64,000 bases of DNA from NCBI GenBank assembly GCA_021815405.1, contig JAKAGV010000008.1, positions 1-64,000 on the forward strand. The letters run 5' to 3'. Source of the stretch: Bacteroidota bacterium (GTDB taxonomy: Bacteria; Bacteroidota; Ignavibacteria; Ignavibacteriales; Ignavibacteriaceae). The position numbers and the translations under genes were made by a program. How positions within the stretch are numbered: the stretch's first letter is position 1; the number at the start of each line of letters is the position of its first letter. The notes beneath the pieces were generated by a model that saw only the letters and a list, made by a program, of their open reading frames with translations, did not search any database and had not been told where the DNA came from. Shown one piece after another: positions 47,869-57,055 of this stretch.

Positions 47869-48822
47869 ATGATTTATTTCGCGTCGGCAGCTGCAGCAAT
47901 TTTACCGATGCTTATCTATCTAATTTTGATTTGGAGATTTGATAGATATGACAGAGAACCGTTTGGTCTGGTGCTTCTTAATTATTTGTGGGGAGCGCTT
48001 GGGGCAATATTCTTTGCAATAATCGGAAGCGGAATTATAGGAGCTGTTCTGTCGTATTTCATTTCAAGCCAATTGCAGCTCGAACATACTGAAACTATTC
48101 TTATCGCACCTTTGGTTGAGGAAACTACTAAAGGAATTTTCCTATTACTTACTTACATGAATAAAAAGTTTGACAACATGACCGATGGAATTGTGTACGG
48201 TGGTGCAATCGGTCTTGGTTTTGGAATGACTGAAAACTTTCTATACTTCATAGCATTCGGAAATACTTTTAATGAATGGATGACAATTGTAATTATTCGG
48301 ACTTTATTTTCAGGGATAATGCATTGTGTTTCAACCGCTACTTTCGGTGCATTACTTGGTTATTCAAAATTTAAGAGCATCGGGTACAAGATTTTACTAC
48401 CTATCATTGGATGGATAGCAGCGATGTTCATACACTTTGCATGGAATTTTACTGTAAGCTTCGAGTCTACAACCTTAATCGGATTCATTTTTATGTTCTT
48501 CACGGTCATAATTTTTATTACCGTTTTTTCAATCGCAGTATTAAGCGAACGAAGGATTATTTATCATGAACTTCTGGAGGAGGTTTTAAACGGAGTAATT
48601 CCGGTTGAGCATTTAGAAATATTGAACTCATCAAAGAGAAATAAATTCGGCTGGGTTGATGAAAGTATTAGGAAGTTATATATTAGGGCAGCAACAACTT
48701 TAGCTTTTAGGAAAATGGAACTTAGAAATTCATTTGGTTCAAGCAGAACTTTTTATGAGAACGATGTTGAGTATTACCGGTCATTTATCCAAAATTTGCT
48801 TGCTCAGAGACAAACAAATTAA
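47869..48822 (+). CDS. PrsW-family intramembrane metalloprotease-like protein
   Basis: A 317-aa membrane protein with about eight helices and a soluble C-terminal tail (~235-317). The PrsW/CAAX-type glutamate motif is PLVEETTKG (~85-93). The putative metal-binding histidines appear in GIMHCVSTATFG (~145) and FIHFAWN (~190), matching the family order E-E-x-x-K/H/H. PrsW cleaves anti-sigma factors in Bacillus; targets here are unknown, and no anti-sigma gene is adjacent. The C-tail, including GWVDESIRKLYIRAATTLAFRK, is extra to the core. It ends three bases before the next gene, so translation is probably coupled. Confidence 0.85.
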   Translation: MIYFASAAAAILPMLIYLILIWRFDRYDREPFGLVLLNYLWGALGAIFFAIIGSGIIGAVLSYFISSQLQLEHTETILIAPLVEETTKGIFLLLTYMNKKFDNMTDGIVYGGAIGLGFGMTENFLYFIAFGNTFNEWMTIVIIRTLFSGIMHCVSTATFGALLGYSKFKSIGYKILLPIIGWIAAMFIHFAWNFTVSFESTTLIGFIFMFFTVIIFITVFSIAVLSERRIIYHELLEEVLNGVIPVEHLEILNSSKRNKFGWVDESIRKLYIRAATTLAFRKMELRNSFGSSRTFYENDVEYYRSFIQNLLAQRQTN

Positions 48823-48825
48823 CCT

Positions 48826-49521
48826 ATGAAATCAAATTCTACTGTTTTTTTATTAGCAGTATCATCTTTATTTAACAAGGAAGAATTATTAAAGTTTGAA
48901 GACTTTGATACCGATAATTCATATTTACTTTATTCATCGCTTTTAATGAATCACAAAGAAATATTAGAGCAGACAAGTAATACAAACTTGGTTTTCTGCT
49001 TTGACGAGAAAGATAAGAATTTACTTCCTGAAGAAATATTAAAAGGCAGCGCTGAAATAATGTTTGGGAATACCGGCAGCAAACCGGAATTTCTAAAAAT
49101 TATTTCCGATAAATATTTTGAAAAGAGTGCAAATAATCTTTTGGTCTTTTCAAATTCAATAGGCTACACAAAAAATGATATTCAAAAGGCATTTGATCTT
49201 CTTGCAATTGAAGATGAAGCAATCGTTATAGGCAAAGCAGGCAGCCATAATATCGCGTTCATAGGATTCAATTCGTTTAATCATGATTTGTTTGTTGATA
49301 TTGCCTGGGAGGGATTAAATTACGATCATCTGTTATCCAAAGTAAGTAAACATGAAAACTACCTGCACGTAATGGAAAATTTTATGTCGATAAAAAAAGT
49401 AGAAGATTTTAAAAATCTTTATGTTGAGCTATCTAAAAAAGAAAGTCTTTCTTATTGCAGTCAGTCAGTTCATGAAAGATTTACTAACTTGTTTATAGAA
49501 TACAAGGAGCTTCTAAAATGA
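48826..49521 (+). CDS. Degenerate DUF2064 (GT-A-like) protein
   Basis: A 231-aa protein with a nucleotide-diphospho-sugar transferase-like (DUF2064/TIGR04282) outline: an early core strand, the later LLVFSNSIGYTKNDIQKAFDLL where the family has an Asp-Ser-P segment, and EAIVIGKAGSHNIAFIGFN where the family has IGPxxDGGYYLIG. The usual acidic residues are missing (SNS, KAGSHN), so metal-dependent catalysis is doubtful. The family assignment rests on fold-level similarity seen by eye. It overlaps nadD by four bases (ATGA), which ties the two translationally. Confidence 0.55.
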   Translation: MKSNSTVFLLAVSSLFNKEELLKFEDFDTDNSYLLYSSLLMNHKEILEQTSNTNLVFCFDEKDKNLLPEEILKGSAEIMFGNTGSKPEFLKIISDKYFEKSANNLLVFSNSIGYTKNDIQKAFDLLAIEDEAIVIGKAGSHNIAFIGFNSFNHDLFVDIAWEGLNYDHLLSKVSKHENYLHVMENFMSIKKVEDFKNLYVELSKKESLSYCSQSVHERFTNLFIEYKELLK

Positions 49522-50105
49522 AACCGGTCGGAATCTTCGGGGGTACTTTCGACCCGATACATTTAGGGCATTTAATAACGGCTCAAGCTGTTTTGGAATT
49601 AAGAGGACTAGAGAAAATTATTTTTATACCAGCTTTCATTTCACCGCACAAAATTGAAATCAGAAATCTGGAAGCTGAACATCGTCTGAATATGGTAAAA
49701 AATGCAATCAGTGGAATCTCATACTTTGAATTTTCAGATATCGAAGTAAAGAGAGAATCTGTTTCTTACACAATTGATACTCTTCGCCAATTGAAAAAAG
49801 AATACCAAGAATTAGAATTGATAATAGGTTATGATAATATCTTTGACTTTAGCACATGGAAAGATCCGGATGAAATTCTAAAGTTGGCAAAATTAATTGT
49901 ATTAAGAAGAAGAACTTCAATTGAGCCGGCTCAGAAAGATAAGTATTTTAAGTCGGCAATTTTTGTAGATACGCCAACTATCGAAATAAGTTCAAGCGAA
50001 ATTCGACAGCGCATTTTGAATGATCTGCCCATAGATTTTCTTGTTCCGACTACAGTAAAAGATTATATTTTTAAATTCAATTTATATAAGGAGAAAAATA
50101 GGTGA
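49518..50105 (+). CDS. nadD: Nicotinate-nucleotide adenylyltransferase
   Basis: A 195-aa enzyme that joins nicotinate mononucleotide and ATP to make deamido-NAD, a late step of NAD synthesis. The nucleotidyltransferase signature is GGTFDPIHLGH (residues 8-18), with the second motif SSSEIRQRI (~155-163). The phrase YTIDTLRQLKKEY and the helix IIGYDNIFDFSTWKDP are typical of NadD. Length is normal. It overlaps the gene before by four bases and the epimerase after it by four bases. Confidence 0.95.
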   Translation: MKPVGIFGGTFDPIHLGHLITAQAVLELRGLEKIIFIPAFISPHKIEIRNLEAEHRLNMVKNAISGISYFEFSDIEVKRESVSYTIDTLRQLKKEYQELELIIGYDNIFDFSTWKDPDEILKLAKLIVLRRRTSIEPAQKDKYFKSAIFVDTPTIEISSSEIRQRILNDLPIDFLVPTTVKDYIFKFNLYKEKNR

Positions 50106-51022
50106 AAATATTAGTAACCGGTGGTGCCGGATTTATAGCATCTCAAGTCGCTGACGCTTTTATAAATGAAGGACACGAAGTATTTATACTTGATAACCTT
50201 GCTACTGGATTTGAAAAGAACATTAATCCTAAAGCAAAGTTTATTAAGGATGATATTACCAATAAACAGTTAGCTTCCCTTTTTGAAAAAGAAAAATTTG
50301 ATGTTGTAAACCATCATGCTGCACAAATGGATGTGCGGCGTTCTGTTGTTGACCCTGCGTTCGACGCTAATACAAATATTATCGGCACCATTAACCTTTT
50401 ACAGAACTGCATTAAAACCGGTGTGAAAAAATTTATGTTTGCCTCTACCGGCGGAGCTGTTTACGGCGAGCAGAGTTATTTTCCTGCTGACGAAAATCAT
50501 CCAACTTCCCCGCTCTCTCCTTACGGAATTTCGAAACTGGCAGTTGAGAAATATTTATACTTTTATCATGTTCAATATAAATTGAATTATACCATACTTC
50601 GTTACGCAAATATTTATGGTCCAAGACAGAATCCGTTTGGCGAAGCCGGAGTTGTCGCCATCTTTTCAAGCAAACTTTTAAAAGGTGAACAGCCCGTAAT
50701 AAACGGCAGCGGATTGCAGACCAGAGATTATGTCTTTGTCGGTGATGTTGTTAAAGCCAATCTTACAGCTTTGAAAGATGAGCATAGCGACGTTTATAAT
50801 ATCGGTACCGGTAAAGAAACAAATGTAAATGATCTTTATGGTATTTTAAATAATTTAGTCGGAAAAGGTCAAATTGAAAAGCATGGACCGGCTGCACCCG
50901 GCGAACAAATGAGAAGCGTTATTACTTCCGATAAATTCTATAAGAAATTCGGATGGAGACCATCAACTACTCTTGAAGAAGGTCTGAAAAAAACAGTGGA
51001 ATATTTTAAGGCGCAAGTTTGA
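50102..51022 (+). CDS. NAD-dependent sugar-nucleotide epimerase/dehydratase
   Basis: A 306-aa extended short-chain dehydrogenase. The NAD motif is GGAGFIA (~7-13), NHHAAQMDVRRSV is the substrate-proximal segment, the catalytic Ser/Thr lies in STGGAVYGE, and the catalytic pair is YGISK (~140). RYANIYGPRQNP is typical of UDP-glucose 4-epimerase-like proteins. It probably makes UDP-galactose or a related sugar for surface polysaccharide. The start is GTG at 50102, overlapping the nadD stop by four bases (GTGA). The MeaB gene then overlaps its stop, so nadD, this gene and meaB form one transcript. Confidence 0.88.
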   Translation: MKILVTGGAGFIASQVADAFINEGHEVFILDNLATGFEKNINPKAKFIKDDITNKQLASLFEKEKFDVVNHHAAQMDVRRSVVDPAFDANTNIIGTINLLQNCIKTGVKKFMFASTGGAVYGEQSYFPADENHPTSPLSPYGISKLAVEKYLYFYHVQYKLNYTILRYANIYGPRQNPFGEAGVVAIFSSKLLKGEQPVINGSGLQTRDYVFVGDVVKANLTALKDEHSDVYNIGTGKETNVNDLYGILNNLVGKGQIEKHGPAAPGEQMRSVITSDKFYKKFGWRPSTTLEEGLKKTVEYFKAQV

Positions 51023-51984
51023 AAGAAAATCAAATTAATAATTCATTCCTGGAAAATTTAATTAACAACAACCGCAGAACTGTTGCCAGATCAATTTCAA
51101 TTGTTGAATCAGACAATTCCAGTTCTTCGGAACTTCTTAAAAACGTATATGCAAAAGTTGGGAATGCATACCGCATTGGAATAACCGGACCTCCAGGCGC
51201 AGGTAAAAGTACAATAACAAATCAACTGACAAAATATTTTAGAAAACAAAATAAAAAGGTCGGTATAATTGCTGTTGATCCGACGAGCCCGTTTACCGGC
51301 GGCGCATTACTTGGAGACAGAATCAGAATGTCTGAAGTTGGTCAGGATGCCGGAGTGTTTATTCGAAGTATGGCTACGCGAGGAAGTCTTGGCGGGCTAA
51401 GTAAAAAGGCAAACGATGCTGCAGATATACTCGATGCTGCCGGTTATGATTATATAATTTTGGAAACGGTCGGCGTTGGTCAATCGGAATTAGATATTGT
51501 CGAAGCCGCTGATACAACCATTGTTGTTCTTGTTCCCGAATCTGGAGATGCGGTACAGGCAATGAAAGCAGGCTTGATGGAGATTGCCGATTTCTTTGTA
51601 GTTAATAAAAGCGACCGACCAGGTTCGCAGCAGGCAATATCCGCGCTTAAAACAATTTTGATGATGAAAGATCATGATATCAATTCATGGATGCCCAGCA
51701 TTATTTCTTCAGTTGCAAGTGAGAATAAAGGAATTTCCGAAATAGCCGATGAAATTGAGCGTCATCGTAATTATCTAATTAGTACAAAGAAATTTTTAGA
51801 GCGACGAGAACACCGGACAAAAATCAGAATAAAAGAAATTGTTGAAGATAAAATCAGAGACTTACTTTGGAATGAATCCGGGAAAAATTCATTAAATTCA
51901 TCTTTAGAAAAGGTTGTTCTTGGAAATTTGTCTCCCTATCACATTGCAGAAGAAATCATAGATAATTTCAAGAATCAATTTTAA
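51019..51984 (+). CDS. meaB: Methylmalonyl-CoA mutase chaperone GTPase MeaB
   Basis: A 321-aa G3E-family GTPase that protects and reloads B12-dependent methylmalonyl-CoA mutase. Walker A is GPPGAGKST, DPTSPFTGGALLGDRIRM is the switch I region, ETVGVGQSE the switch II, and NKSD the guanine-recognition motif. LINNNRRTVARSISIVE is the usual N-terminal helix. The start is TTG overlapping the epimerase stop (TTGA); no in-frame ATG exists before the conserved region. No mutase gene is in the window. The following acyl-CoA dehydrogenase and carboxyltransferase genes fit propionyl/branched-chain acyl-CoA metabolism. Confidence 0.93.
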   Translation: MKENQINNSFLENLINNNRRTVARSISIVESDNSSSSELLKNVYAKVGNAYRIGITGPPGAGKSTITNQLTKYFRKQNKKVGIIAVDPTSPFTGGALLGDRIRMSEVGQDAGVFIRSMATRGSLGGLSKKANDAADILDAAGYDYIILETVGVGQSELDIVEAADTTIVVLVPESGDAVQAMKAGLMEIADFFVVNKSDRPGSQQAISALKTILMMKDHDINSWMPSIISSVASENKGISEIADEIERHRNYLISTKKFLERREHRTKIRIKEIVEDKIRDLLWNESGKNSLNSSLEKVVLGNLSPYHIAEEIIDNFKNQF

Positions 51985-52089
51985 TTTCCGATTGAGAATA
52001 TTACAAGATAAAAATCCAAAAGATTTTTTTATCGATTGAGTTATATAAGTTACAAACTAAATATAAACCTTAGCTGAAAGGAAACTCCA

Positions 52090-53253
52090 ATGGAAGAAGT
52101 AGTTAATGCTTACCTAATGGAACTGAGTGAAAACCAAATCATTATCCGTGATACTGTCCGAGACTTTGCGGATAAAAACATTCGCCCGCATATAATGGAA
52201 TTCGATGAGTCCCAAAATTTTCCAATGGAAATAATGAAGAAGCTCGGCGAGCTTGGTTTTCTTGGAGTTGTAATTCCGGAAGAATATGGAGGTGCCGGAT
52301 TAGGCTACGTAGAGTTTGTAATGATTATCGAGGAACTGGCAAAAGTAGATCCATCAATTGCACTTTCGGTAGCTGCTCATAACGGACTTTGTACCAATCA
52401 TATTTACCGCTTCGGAAATGAAAGCCAGCGGAAAAAATATCTTCCCGATTTAACTTCCGGCAAAAAAATTGGCGCTTGGGGACTAACCGAATCTGCATCA
52501 GGCAGCGATGCAGCGGGTCTCAAATCCATTGCTGAGAAAAAGAACGGCTATTATATTCTAAACGGCAGTAAAACTTTTACAACTCACGGAACTGTCGGTG
52601 AAACTGCAGTAATTATGGCAATAACAGATAAGAATAAAGGCAAGAAAGGAATCTCGGCATTTATTCTGGAAAAAGGATGGGAAGGATTTATTGCGGGCAA
52701 GAAGGAAAATAAACTTGGAATGCGTGCAAGCGATACCACACAATTAACTTTTGAAAATGTAAAAATTCCGGAAGAAAATTTAATCGGCAATGAAGGTGAA
52801 GGCTTTATTCAAGCAATGCAAATTCTGGAAGGCGGAAGAATTTCTATTGCGGCACTCAGTATCGGATTAGCTCAAGGAGCCTTTGCAGCAGCATCAAAAT
52901 ACAGTAAAGAAAGGAAACAATTTGGTCAGCCATTAGCAGATTTCGAGGCAATTCAATTTAAGCTGGCTGACATGCATACCAATATTGAAGCTGCAAGATT
53001 ATTAACTTACCGCGCAGCTTTTTTGAAAGACAAAGGTTTGCCGAATAAAAAAGAAGCTGCCATCGCAAAGCTTTTCTCCAGCGAGACTGCTGAAAAAGCC
53101 GCTAATGATGCAGTTCAAATATTCGGCGGATATGGATTCATAAAAGACTTCCCTGTTGAAAAGTTTTACCGCGATGTAAAATTGCTAACTATCGGCGAAG
53201 GAACATCGGAAATCCAAAGAATTGTAATTGCAAGAGAATTACTGAAGGATTAA
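52090..53253 (+). CDS. Acyl-CoA dehydrogenase
   Basis: A 387-aa flavoenzyme that introduces a trans-2 double bond into an acyl-CoA and passes electrons to ETF. The helical N-domain (~10-125) is followed by the beta domain with GAWGLTESASGSDAAG (FAD/substrate loop), and a C-terminal helical domain with QIFGGYGFIKDFPVEKFYRD. The catalytic base is expected to be the Glu in TIGEGTSEIQR near residue 373. Close relatives are short/branched-chain dehydrogenases. It lies between meaB and a carboxyltransferase, so branched-chain amino acid breakdown is inferred. AAAGGAAACTCC precedes the ATG. Confidence 0.92.
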   Translation: MEEVVNAYLMELSENQIIIRDTVRDFADKNIRPHIMEFDESQNFPMEIMKKLGELGFLGVVIPEEYGGAGLGYVEFVMIIEELAKVDPSIALSVAAHNGLCTNHIYRFGNESQRKKYLPDLTSGKKIGAWGLTESASGSDAAGLKSIAEKKNGYYILNGSKTFTTHGTVGETAVIMAITDKNKGKKGISAFILEKGWEGFIAGKKENKLGMRASDTTQLTFENVKIPEENLIGNEGEGFIQAMQILEGGRISIAALSIGLAQGAFAAASKYSKERKQFGQPLADFEAIQFKLADMHTNIEAARLLTYRAAFLKDKGLPNKKEAAIAKLFSSETAEKAANDAVQIFGGYGFIKDFPVEKFYRDVKLLTIGEGTSEIQRIVIARELLKD

Positions 53254-53388
53254 AATAATCTGAAAACAATACATTCTTACTCGAAATCTTGCTTTCAATC
53301 TTTGTCAGATTTAATTCGAGAAGGATTACGATACGAATAAGAGCCCGAATAAATAATTTATTTATCATTTAAAGCTGTAAAAATATTT

Positions 53389-55056
53389 ATGTCAAAAATT
53401 GGTACTTCAATTAAGAAAGATGAAACTTTTTTGCGGAAAGAGGATTATTACAAAAATTTAATTCGAAAACTTGAAGCTGAAAAAGAAAAAGTAAAGTTAG
53501 GCGGCGGCAAAAAGTCAATTGAGAAGCATAAAGCTAAAGGAAAACTAACTGCTCGAGAAAGAATTAAGAAGCTATTGGATAACGAAAAAGATTTTTTTGA
53601 ACTAAGTACGTTTGCAGCTTTCGACATGTACAAAGAATACGGCGGCGCCCCATCTTCCGGAACTATTTATGGAATCGGGAAAATAAATGGCAAATACCAT
53701 ATCATCGTAGCTAATGACGCAACTGTAAAAGCAGGCGCGTGGTTCCCTATTACTGCAAAGAAAAATCTTAGAGCGCAGGAAATTGCGATGGAGAATAATC
53801 TGCCCATAATTTACCTTGTGGATAGTGCTGGAGTTTTCCTTCCTCTTCAAGATGAAATATTTCCTGACAAGGAACATTTTGGAAGAGTGTTCAGAAATAA
53901 CGCTGTCATGTCGGCGAAAGGAATTCCACAGATAGCAGCAATTATGGGTCCTTGCGTTGCCGGCGGTGCCTACCTTCCAATCATGAGTGACGAGGCTTTA
54001 ATAGTTGAAGGAGAAGGCTCGGTATTTCTCGCAGGCTCTCATCTTGTTAGGGCAGCAATAGGAGAAGTTATTGATAATGAAAGTCTCGGCGGTGCAAAAG
54101 TTCAATCAAATATTTCCGGAGTTACTGATTATGTAATGAAGAATGACGAAGAATGTCTTCTGCAAATTAGAAAGCTTACTGAAAAAATTGGAGAACAGCT
54201 CAAAGCCGGATTTAACAGAACTGAAAGTAAACCGCCGTTTTATTCACCAAAAGAAATTTATGGCATTCTGCCGGAAGACCAAATTAAGCCTTATGATATG
54301 TATGAGTTGATTGCAAGAATTGTTGATAATTCAGAGATTGATGAATATAAAGCGGGCTATGGCAAAACTTTGATTACAGCATATGCAAGGATTGATGGCT
54401 GGGCTGTAGGAATAATAGCAAATCAAAGGAGTGTAGTAAAAACCGATTCCGGCGAAATGCAAGTAGGCGGAGTAATCTATTCGGATAGCGCGGATAAAGC
54501 GACAAGATTTATTATGAACTGCAACCAGAGAAAAATTCCTCTTATGTTTTTACAGGATGTTACTGGCTTTATGGTTGGTAGCCGTGCTGAACATGGCGGC
54601 ATTATAAAAGACGGCGCAAAGATGGTTAATGCAGTTGCTAATTCGGTTGTTCCCAAAATTACTATAATTGTCGGCAATAGTTTTGGTGCCGGTAATTATG
54701 CTATGTGCGGAAAAGCTTACGACCCGAGATTTATTTTTGCATATCCGAATGCAAAGATTGCAGTAATGGGCGGAGCGCAGGCAAGCAGTGTTTTATTGGA
54801 TATAAAAATAAAACAATCCGCTAACGGTGAAGGAAACAGCGGCAAAGAATTCTCCGAAGAAGAAAAGAAAAAGCTTTTGAATGAAATAATTAAATCCTAT
54901 GATGAAAGCAGTACACCGTTATATGCCGCAGCACGGTTGTGGATAGATGAAATAATTGATCCGGCGCTTACTCGTGAGTATGTTTCAATGGCAATTGAAG
55001 TTGCAAATAATAATCCGGAGATTCCTAAATTTAATGTAGGGGTTATTCAGACTTAA
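53389..55056 (+). CDS. Acyl-CoA carboxylase carboxyltransferase (beta) subunit
   Basis: A 555-aa protein with two crotonase-fold halves that carry CO2 from biotin to an acyl-CoA. The phrases VDSAGVFLPLQDEIFPDKEHFGR and GPCVAGGAYLPIMSDEA are typical of methylcrotonyl-CoA carboxylase beta subunits. GFMVGSRAEHGGIIKDGAKM (~390) and NSFGAGNYAMCGKAYDP mark the second oxyanion site. At 555 residues it fits the MCC-type rather than propionyl-CoA carboxylase (~510-520), but a propionyl-CoA role cannot be ruled out. No biotin carboxylase or biotin carrier gene is nearby. It lies 135 bases after the acyl-CoA dehydrogenase and may share its transcript. Confidence 0.9.
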   Translation: MSKIGTSIKKDETFLRKEDYYKNLIRKLEAEKEKVKLGGGKKSIEKHKAKGKLTARERIKKLLDNEKDFFELSTFAAFDMYKEYGGAPSSGTIYGIGKINGKYHIIVANDATVKAGAWFPITAKKNLRAQEIAMENNLPIIYLVDSAGVFLPLQDEIFPDKEHFGRVFRNNAVMSAKGIPQIAAIMGPCVAGGAYLPIMSDEALIVEGEGSVFLAGSHLVRAAIGEVIDNESLGGAKVQSNISGVTDYVMKNDEECLLQIRKLTEKIGEQLKAGFNRTESKPPFYSPKEIYGILPEDQIKPYDMYELIARIVDNSEIDEYKAGYGKTLITAYARIDGWAVGIIANQRSVVKTDSGEMQVGGVIYSDSADKATRFIMNCNQRKIPLMFLQDVTGFMVGSRAEHGGIIKDGAKMVNAVANSVVPKITIIVGNSFGAGNYAMCGKAYDPRFIFAYPNAKIAVMGGAQASSVLLDIKIKQSANGEGNSGKEFSEEEKKKLLNEIIKSYDESSTPLYAAARLWIDEIIDPALTREYVSMAIEVANNNPEIPKFNVGVIQT

Positions 55057-55139
55057 ATAAGTTGTACGTTAAGCGATAGGTATTTCTAATCGATTCCGAT
55101 TTCCAATGTTCAAATTTCAATATCTAAAAGATCTTTCAT

Positions 55140-57011
55140 CTAATAATTGAACTTTACTCCTAGAAAAAGAGTTCTTCCGGGCATGGGATAACCATCATCA
55201 ATTTGGTAGTCTTTATCCAATAAATTTTTACCGATTAAAAATAAACCAAACAGATTCGTCAATTTATAATTTATCGTTCCGTCAATTATAAAATAATTTT
55301 GCTGAAGAGATTTTGTTATACTTGAATATAAACCCGAGACTTCTTCAAAATTAAGATTGATATCCAATGGATTATCGCTGTAGTTAAACTGAAGATCTAA
55401 TTTATGTTTAGGCGCATATAATACCGGCTGGCTGCAATCGAGATAAGAATAATTTACCGAGATATTTAAATTTTCATTCAACAAATATTTTCCGGTAAAC
55501 TCAATTCCTTTGTGAATGAAACTTCCAGAGTTTTCATTTATCATAAAAGGCGGAACTGAAACTGTCTGAATTAAATTATCTCCCTGATCATAATAAGCGG
55601 TCAATTCTAATTCAAGTAGATTGTTTAACAAGAGCTTGTCATAACTAAATTCATAATCCCACACATGCTCAGGCTTTAAATTAGAATTTGCAACCGGGAA
55701 TAGAAAAAGCTCGGCTATTGTTGGGCTGCGAAATGCTTTGCTTACCGATCCTTTTAAATTTGAATTTGACGATAAGGAATATGTAAAACCAAAGTCAGGA
55801 GTGGCATCATTTCCAAATAAAGAATTTTTAGTAAATCGCAATCCGGCTTCCAAATTCAACTTAGTGAGAAGTAAATAATTTAATAATCCGTAAACCGCAG
55901 TTTCGTCGCTTGAATGATAAACACCTAATCCTTTTGCAGCAAATGGAGGCAAACCAGGCTGATTTCCTGTGCCGCCATAATTTTTATAATCTACTCCGAT
56001 GGTAAACTCATTATTGCCCAAGTACTTTATGTTTTGGTAAAAAGTAATCCCCTTCATTTCATCAAATGAATCCCATCCGTCAAAGAAATTATGCTTGCCG
56101 GAACTGTAATAAAATTTTATTGCTCCTTGAACATCATCAAAATTATTTTCAATTGACAAAGCACCTCTTGAGCGAAGATAGTTGTAATAGTTGTTTCTTC
56201 TAATATCATAAGTCGGACCCGGATCATAAAATTTTGATTTTGAAATATCGCCGTCAAGACTAAATTTAAATGAACCTAACGGTGTTAAAGATAATTTCAA
56301 ATAGCCGGCGTTTGTATTAAAGCCGTCCTGCGTTTCAGTTCTATTGCCGTCGGTATTTATATTATTGAAAGAAGCATAAATTCCATACAGATTATTTTTA
56401 TATCCTGCAGACCCTGTAAAGTTTAAAGTTTTATAACTTCCATAAAAAGTTCTCGCATTAAATTGAAAACGGTCATTCTGCAGCTCTTTGGTAATTATAT
56501 TTACAGCTCCACCCATCGCATTGGATCCGTAAAGAATGGAACTTGCGCCGCGTATAATTTCAACTCTTTGAATATCCGAAGTGTTTAGAGCATCCACAAT
56601 CGGATGACCGAAAATTCCCATAAATTGAGGCTGACCATCAATTAAAATCAAAACATCCGAATTGGGATTGCTTCCTATTCCCCTCATATTTATCATTCCG
56701 GATGCATCAGGACCAACGCCATAGCCCGCCACATTTCTATTATCTATAAAAAGTCCGGGTACATTTGAATTTAAAACATCCAGGATGTTTGGCTGGTTAC
56801 TTTGAGAAATTTCTCCATTATTAATTATAGAAATACTCGCCGGTATTTTTCTAATTTCACTTTTGATTCTTGTTCCGGTTATTACAATTTCTTTTAAATT
56901 GAATGACCTTAAAGAATCCTGTTTGGTACCTTTGGCAAAAGCTGAAGAAATAAAAAAGATTAATAGACAACTAATCTTGATTGCAAGTCTGTAATTTTTA
57001 GAGTAGTACAA
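55140..57011 (-). CDS. TonB-dependent receptor (BtuB/CirA-like, no SusC-type N-domain)
   Basis: A receptor of about 623 aa. The signal peptide is AIKISCLLIFFISSAFAK, followed by a linker and plug beginning FNLKEIVITGTRIKSEIRKIP (~50). The plug includes LLDGQ-type phrases (ILIDGQPQFMG) and GASSILYGSNAMGGAVNI; the barrel ends in VKFNY. The frame is open back to a TTG at 57074, inside the upstream gene. The TTG at 57011 gives a cleaner signal peptide and follows that gene's stop, so it is preferred. Its neighbours upstream are a phosphoribosyltransferase and an S-component-like membrane protein, suggesting a vitamin or nucleobase ligand rather than a siderophore. No riboswitch was seen. Confidence 0.85.
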   Translation of the reverse strand: MYYSKNYRLAIKISCLLIFFISSAFAKGTKQDSLRSFNLKEIVITGTRIKSEIRKIPASISIINNGEISQSNQPNILDVLNSNVPGLFIDNRNVAGYGVGPDASGMINMRGIGSNPNSDVLILIDGQPQFMGIFGHPIVDALNTSDIQRVEIIRGASSILYGSNAMGGAVNIITKELQNDRFQFNARTFYGSYKTLNFTGSAGYKNNLYGIYASFNNINTDGNRTETQDGFNTNAGYLKLSLTPLGSFKFSLDGDISKSKFYDPGPTYDIRRNNYYNYLRSRGALSIENNFDDVQGAIKFYYSSGKHNFFDGWDSFDEMKGITFYQNIKYLGNNEFTIGVDYKNYGGTGNQPGLPPFAAKGLGVYHSSDETAVYGLLNYLLLTKLNLEAGLRFTKNSLFGNDATPDFGFTYSLSSNSNLKGSVSKAFRSPTIAELFLFPVANSNLKPEHVWDYEFSYDKLLLNNLLELELTAYYDQGDNLIQTVSVPPFMINENSGSFIHKGIEFTGKYLLNENLNISVNYSYLDCSQPVLYAPKHKLDLQFNYSDNPLDINLNFEEVSGLYSSITKSLQQNYFIIDGTINYKLTNLFGLFLIGKNLLDKDYQIDDGYPMPGRTLFLGVKFNY

Positions 57012-57055
57012 AATATTCCGCTGTATTTTATCTGAAAGTTTAGAAAGTATTAGGC

